Positions 22,013-23,857 of a stretch of 23,857 bases of DNA are shown piece by piece. A model generated the notes under the pieces. It worked only from the letters and a program-made list of their open reading frames with translations, had not been told where the DNA came from and made no database searches. Origin of the DNA: Loktanella sp. UBA3435 (GTDB lineage: Bacteria; Pseudomonadota; Alphaproteobacteria; Rhodobacterales; Rhodobacteraceae); contig DFSO01000037.1 in the NCBI GenBank assembly GCA_002378665.1, positions 1 through 23,857 on the forward strand, read 5' to 3'. How positions within the stretch are numbered: position 1 is the first letter of the stretch; the number at the start of each line of letters is the position of its first letter. A program made the translations under genes and the position numbers.

Positions 22013-22720
22013 ATGCGCATCCCCCTCATTTTGATGTTTGCCCTCCTTGCGGCGTGTAGCACTGTGCCCCCTGCGCAGGACCCGCCGGAGGTTGGCGAAG
22101 ATGTGCAAGTCCCGCAGGTTCGGATAGGCCGCGAGCAGGTTGAGAACGTGTTTGTGGTGGTCAATACGGTTGAGCCTGTTGCCGAAGCCTATTGTCTGGA
22201 ACGTGCGCCTGACCTGAATTGCGACTTTCAGATTGTTGTTGATGAGACAGCCGGCGCGCCGCCCAACGCATTCCAGACCCAAGATGATACGGGGCGGCCC
22301 GTGATCGCGTTTACCTTAGCGCTTTTGGCCGAAGCGCGAAACCAAGACGAGTTGGCCTTCATCATGTCCCATGAGGCGGCGCATCATATTTTGGGGCATA
22401 TCGCGCGGCAAAACCAAAATGCGCGTGCGGGCGCGCAGTTATTGGGCGGCCTTGCCTATATCATCTCGGGCGGCAGCGAAGATTCGATCCGCGCAGGTGT
22501 GCAACTGGGCGCCGAAATCGGCGCGCGCACCTATTCCAAGGATTTTGAGCTGGAGGCCGATGCGCTTGGCACGCGGATCGCGGCGCGCGCGGGCTATGAT
22601 CCATTGCGCGGCGCGGAGTTCTTTTTCCGTATTCCCGACCCCGGAAACCAGTTCCTTGGTAGCCATCCTGCCAATGCCGCAAGGCTTGCCACCGTGCAGC
22701 GGGTTGCGATGCAGCTGTGA
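22013..22720 (+). CDS. M48 family metalloprotease lipoprotein
   Basis: A 235-residue periplasmic zinc protease. It has a lipoprotein signal (MRIPLILMFALLAAC, lipidated Cys15 after LAA) and then a proline-rich linker. The zinc site is complete: HEAAH at 120-124 (His120, Glu121, His124) and the third ligand Glu179 in FELEADALG. The closing FLGSHPANAARL contains the conserved His218. It resembles the protease part of BepA/LoiP-type envelope quality-control proteases but lacks the TPR repeats of BepA. A weak AAAGG is about 13 nt before the ATG. With Ser or Asp absent at position 16-17 after the Cys (STVPP), outer-membrane sorting is likely but inferred. Confidence 0.92.
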   Translation: MRIPLILMFALLAACSTVPPAQDPPEVGEDVQVPQVRIGREQVENVFVVVNTVEPVAEAYCLERAPDLNCDFQIVVDETAGAPPNAFQTQDDTGRPVIAFTLALLAEARNQDELAFIMSHEAAHHILGHIARQNQNARAGAQLLGGLAYIISGGSEDSIRAGVQLGAEIGARTYSKDFELEADALGTRIAARAGYDPLRGAEFFFRIPDPGNQFLGSHPANAARLATVQRVAMQL

Positions 22721-22806
22721 TATGCCGTGCCGTCATGTCGGGTTTGGGGGTCAAGCCTTCGGAAACGCGCTTGAAACTCTGGGTCCGAGTATGCAAATAT
22801 TAAAGT

Positions 22807-22931
22807 GTTCTCAGGGCGGGGTGTAATTCCCCACCGGCGGTTATAGTCCGCGAGCGCTTGGAGGTCTCTTCAAGGTCAGCAGATCAGGTGTAATTCCTGA
22901 ACCGACGGTCATAGTCCGGATGAGAGAGAAC
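22807..22931 (+). ncRNA. FMN riboswitch (RFN element)
   Basis: All conserved blocks of the RFN element are present: the P1 arms GTTCTC (22807-22812) and GAGAAC (22926-22931), GGGCGGGGTGTAATTCCCCA, CCGGCGGTTATAGTCCGCGA, GCGCTTGG, GGTCAGCAGATC, and AGGTGTAATTCCTGAACCGA, then CGGTCATAGTCCGGATGAGA. It senses FMN. A short stem (CCCC 22940-22943 with GGGG 22950-22953) follows and may belong to the expression switch. TTGAAA at 22771-22776 with an A/T-rich stretch ending at 22803 could be its promoter. The regulated gene is ribH2, 77 bp downstream. Confidence 0.97.
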
Positions 22932-23007
22932 GCGTTTGGCCCCTTCATTGGGGGTATACGTGTGATCGCGCTTTGAGTGACGTGTCGTTGCAAAAAGGAG
23001 ATTACAA

Positions 23008-23442
23008 ATGACAGTCACTAGATACGCTTTCATCAAGGCCAATTGGCATTCACATATTGTGGATCGCGCCTTGGAAGGTTTTTGTGAATTGATCCCAGCG
23101 TCCCAAGTGGACGTGTTCGACGTGCCGGGCGCATTCGAGATGCCGCTTTTGGCCCGCGATTTGGCACAGACGGGCCGTTATGCAGCTGTTGCCGCTGCGG
23201 CCTTTGTTGTGGATGGCGGGATTTACCGTCATGACTTCGTGGCCTCCGCCGTGGTGGATGGTTTGATGCGTGCTGGGATGGATTCTGGCGTGCCTGTTTT
23301 GTCGGTGTCTTTGACGCCGCATCACTATCAGGAAACCGCCCACCACAATGCGATCTACGAGGCGCATTTTGTGGAGAAGGGCCGTGAGGCGGCGAATGCT
23401 GCTTTGATGATCGGCAAGGCTCGCGCGGCTGTTGCTGCTTAA
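23008..23442 (+). CDS. ribH2: 6,7-dimethyl-8-ribityllumazine synthase, type II
   Basis: Lumazine synthase makes the riboflavin precursor from 5-amino-6-ribitylaminouracil and 3,4-dihydroxy-2-butanone 4-phosphate. The 144-residue protein matches the RibH2 branch known from Brucella and Mesorhizobium, which forms decamers instead of icosahedra: FIKANWHSHIVD (8-19), FDVPGAFEMPLLARDLA (37-53), FVVDGGIYRHDFVA (66-79, catalytic His75) and SLTPHHYQET. AAGGAG lies 7-8 nt before the ATG, after the FMN riboswitch, so flavin levels feed back on it. No other rib genes are near; the main ribD/ribE/ribB set and a type I ribH, if any, must be elsewhere. Confidence 0.95.
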   Translation: MTVTRYAFIKANWHSHIVDRALEGFCELIPASQVDVFDVPGAFEMPLLARDLAQTGRYAAVAAAAFVVDGGIYRHDFVASAVVDGLMRAGMDSGVPVLSVSLTPHHYQETAHHNAIYEAHFVEKGREAANAALMIGKARAAVAA

Positions 23443-23454
23443 AATATCTGAGGG

Positions 23455-23478
23455 GGATGGGTTAAAACCCATCCTACC
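23455..23478. repeat. Hairpin repeat between ribH2 and the YigZ-like gene
   Basis: GGATGGGTT (23455-23463) and AACCCATCC (23466-23474) form a perfect 9-bp stem with an AA loop, followed by TACC. It matches 1340-1362 over 23 positions with a compensatory stem change. It ends only 7 bp before the next ATG, where a ribosome binding site would be expected, and could also end ribH2 transcripts. Confidence 0.6.
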
Positions 23479-23481
23479 TTG

Positions 23482-23835
23482 ATGCGCATCATTCAGAATG
23501 TTGTCAGTGACCGCGGGTCGAAATACGCGGTGTCAGGTGGGGCTTGTGGCTCTGCCGAGGATGCGGCTGCGTTCATTAAGCTGTTGTGTAAGAACAAGAA
23601 ATTCGCAAAGGCCACGCATAATACGTGGGGTGTTATCTTGCCTGACGGCACGCCGCTGAAGGCCGACGACGGCGAGAGCGGGGCGGGGATGGTGATCTTG
23701 CGGATGCTGGAACGCGAGGGCCGTGTGGGCGAAATTGTCGTCGTGACGCGGTGGTATGGTGGCAAACATCTGGGTGGAGATCGGTTTCGGCATGTGCAGG
23801 AGTGTGTAAGGGTTTGGTTGGAGAACGGGGTGTGA
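23482..23835 (+). CDS. YigZ/IMPACT family protein (UPF0029)
   Basis: The 117-residue protein is the IMPACT N-terminal (UPF0029) domain, found in bacterial YigZ and in eukaryotic IMPACT, a regulator of translation-stress signalling. Motifs are KATHNTWGVIL (44-54), DGTPLKADDGESGAGMVILRMLE (55-77) and VVVTRWYGGKHLGGDRF (86-102), matching AHN-W, DDGEP-GTAG and VTRYFGG-KLG of the family. The usual ferredoxin-like C-terminal domain of full-length YigZ (about 200 residues) is absent, so this is a single-domain form. The ATG at 23482 has no visible ribosome binding site; a hairpin repeat sits there instead. Confidence 0.88.
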   Translation: MRIIQNVVSDRGSKYAVSGGACGSAEDAAAFIKLLCKNKKFAKATHNTWGVILPDGTPLKADDGESGAGMVILRMLEREGRVGEIVVVTRWYGGKHLGGDRFRHVQECVRVWLENGV

Positions 23836-23857
23836 TTTGCGTGCACTAAGCGTGCAC
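23826..23857 (+). repeat. Second CGTGCAC repeat, cut by the window end
   Basis: CGTGCAC occurs at 23840-23846 (counting the C at 23840) and 23851-23857, 11 bp apart, preceded by GGGGTGTGATTTG. It matches 2549-2580 at 28 of 32 bases and begins within the last codons and stop of the YigZ-like gene. More copies may follow beyond the window. Confidence 0.7.

Noticed and set aside
22721..22806. tRNA or other structured RNA between the M48 gene and the riboswitch
   Set aside because: No cloverleaf or conserved tRNA T-loop sequence is present; it is best explained as leader and promoter.
23482..23835. YigZ-like gene as a truncated pseudogene
   Set aside because: The IMPACT domain is complete, and single-domain forms ending at this point are plausible; no frameshift remnant of the second domain can be read in the few bases left.
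2549..23857. CRISPR array
   Set aside because: The repeats found are too short, lack uniform spacers of about 30 bp, and no cas genes are present.

Overview
The window looks like chromosomal DNA of a marine alphaproteobacterium of the Rhodobacterales (Roseobacter group). The grounds are moderate-to-high GC with many genes closely related in style to that group, the mce-DUF1467 gene pair, a type II lumazine synthase, an AspRS with the non-discriminating signature, and short intergenic repeats built around GCCTCCGGCGG and a GATGsGTT hairpin. This placement is inference from gene content; no 16S rRNA or tRNA gene was seen.

Layout. 1-1340: a CII-like regulator directly followed by arsH, ending in a hairpin repeat. 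1358-2476 (minus): a KAS III (FabH-like) enzyme. 2549-3781: a three-copy CGTGCAC array, then an Xre/RES toxin-antitoxin pair with its own promoter. 3782-9183: the divergent housekeeping genes carB and aspS around a shared 212-bp promoter region. 9232-11855: a DUF1800-DUF1501 pair in which only the second protein has a visible (Tat) signal, preceded by an inverted repeat flanking a -10-like box. 11852-12568 (minus): an orphan response regulator. 12701-13469: methylmalonyl-CoA epimerase and DUF1467. 13441-14699 (minus): a nitroreductase and an EI24/CysZ-like membrane protein. 14808-15580: a 58-residue lysine-rich protein followed 14 nt later by what I read as a membrane-anchored Rieske homologue that has lost every [2Fe-2S] ligand. 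15569-20373 (minus): methionine sulfoxide repair and redox genes, namely msrB-msrA, a lower-GC orphan, then selO, a cation/proton antiporter and a divergent second MsrA as abutting or overlapping genes. 20474-21892 (minus): a class II HDAC-like deacetylase and a small hypothetical. 22013-22720: an M48 lipoprotein protease. 22807-23442: an FMN riboswitch controlling ribH2. 23482-23835: a YigZ/IMPACT-family protein. The window closes in a second copy of the CGTGCAC repeat.

How the genes work together. Most are ordinary metabolism. The two themes worth attention are redox maintenance (two MsrA types, MsrB, SelO AMPylator, cluster-less Rieske paralogue, ArsH and nitroreductase flavoenzymes, and flavin supply through ribH2) and small dispersed regulatory DNA (covarying hairpins, CGTGCAC arrays, GCCTCCGGCGG repeats) placed at gene ends and promoters. 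The best candidate for something undescribed is the 14808-15580 operon. All assignments come from reading the sequence by eye; no database search was run.
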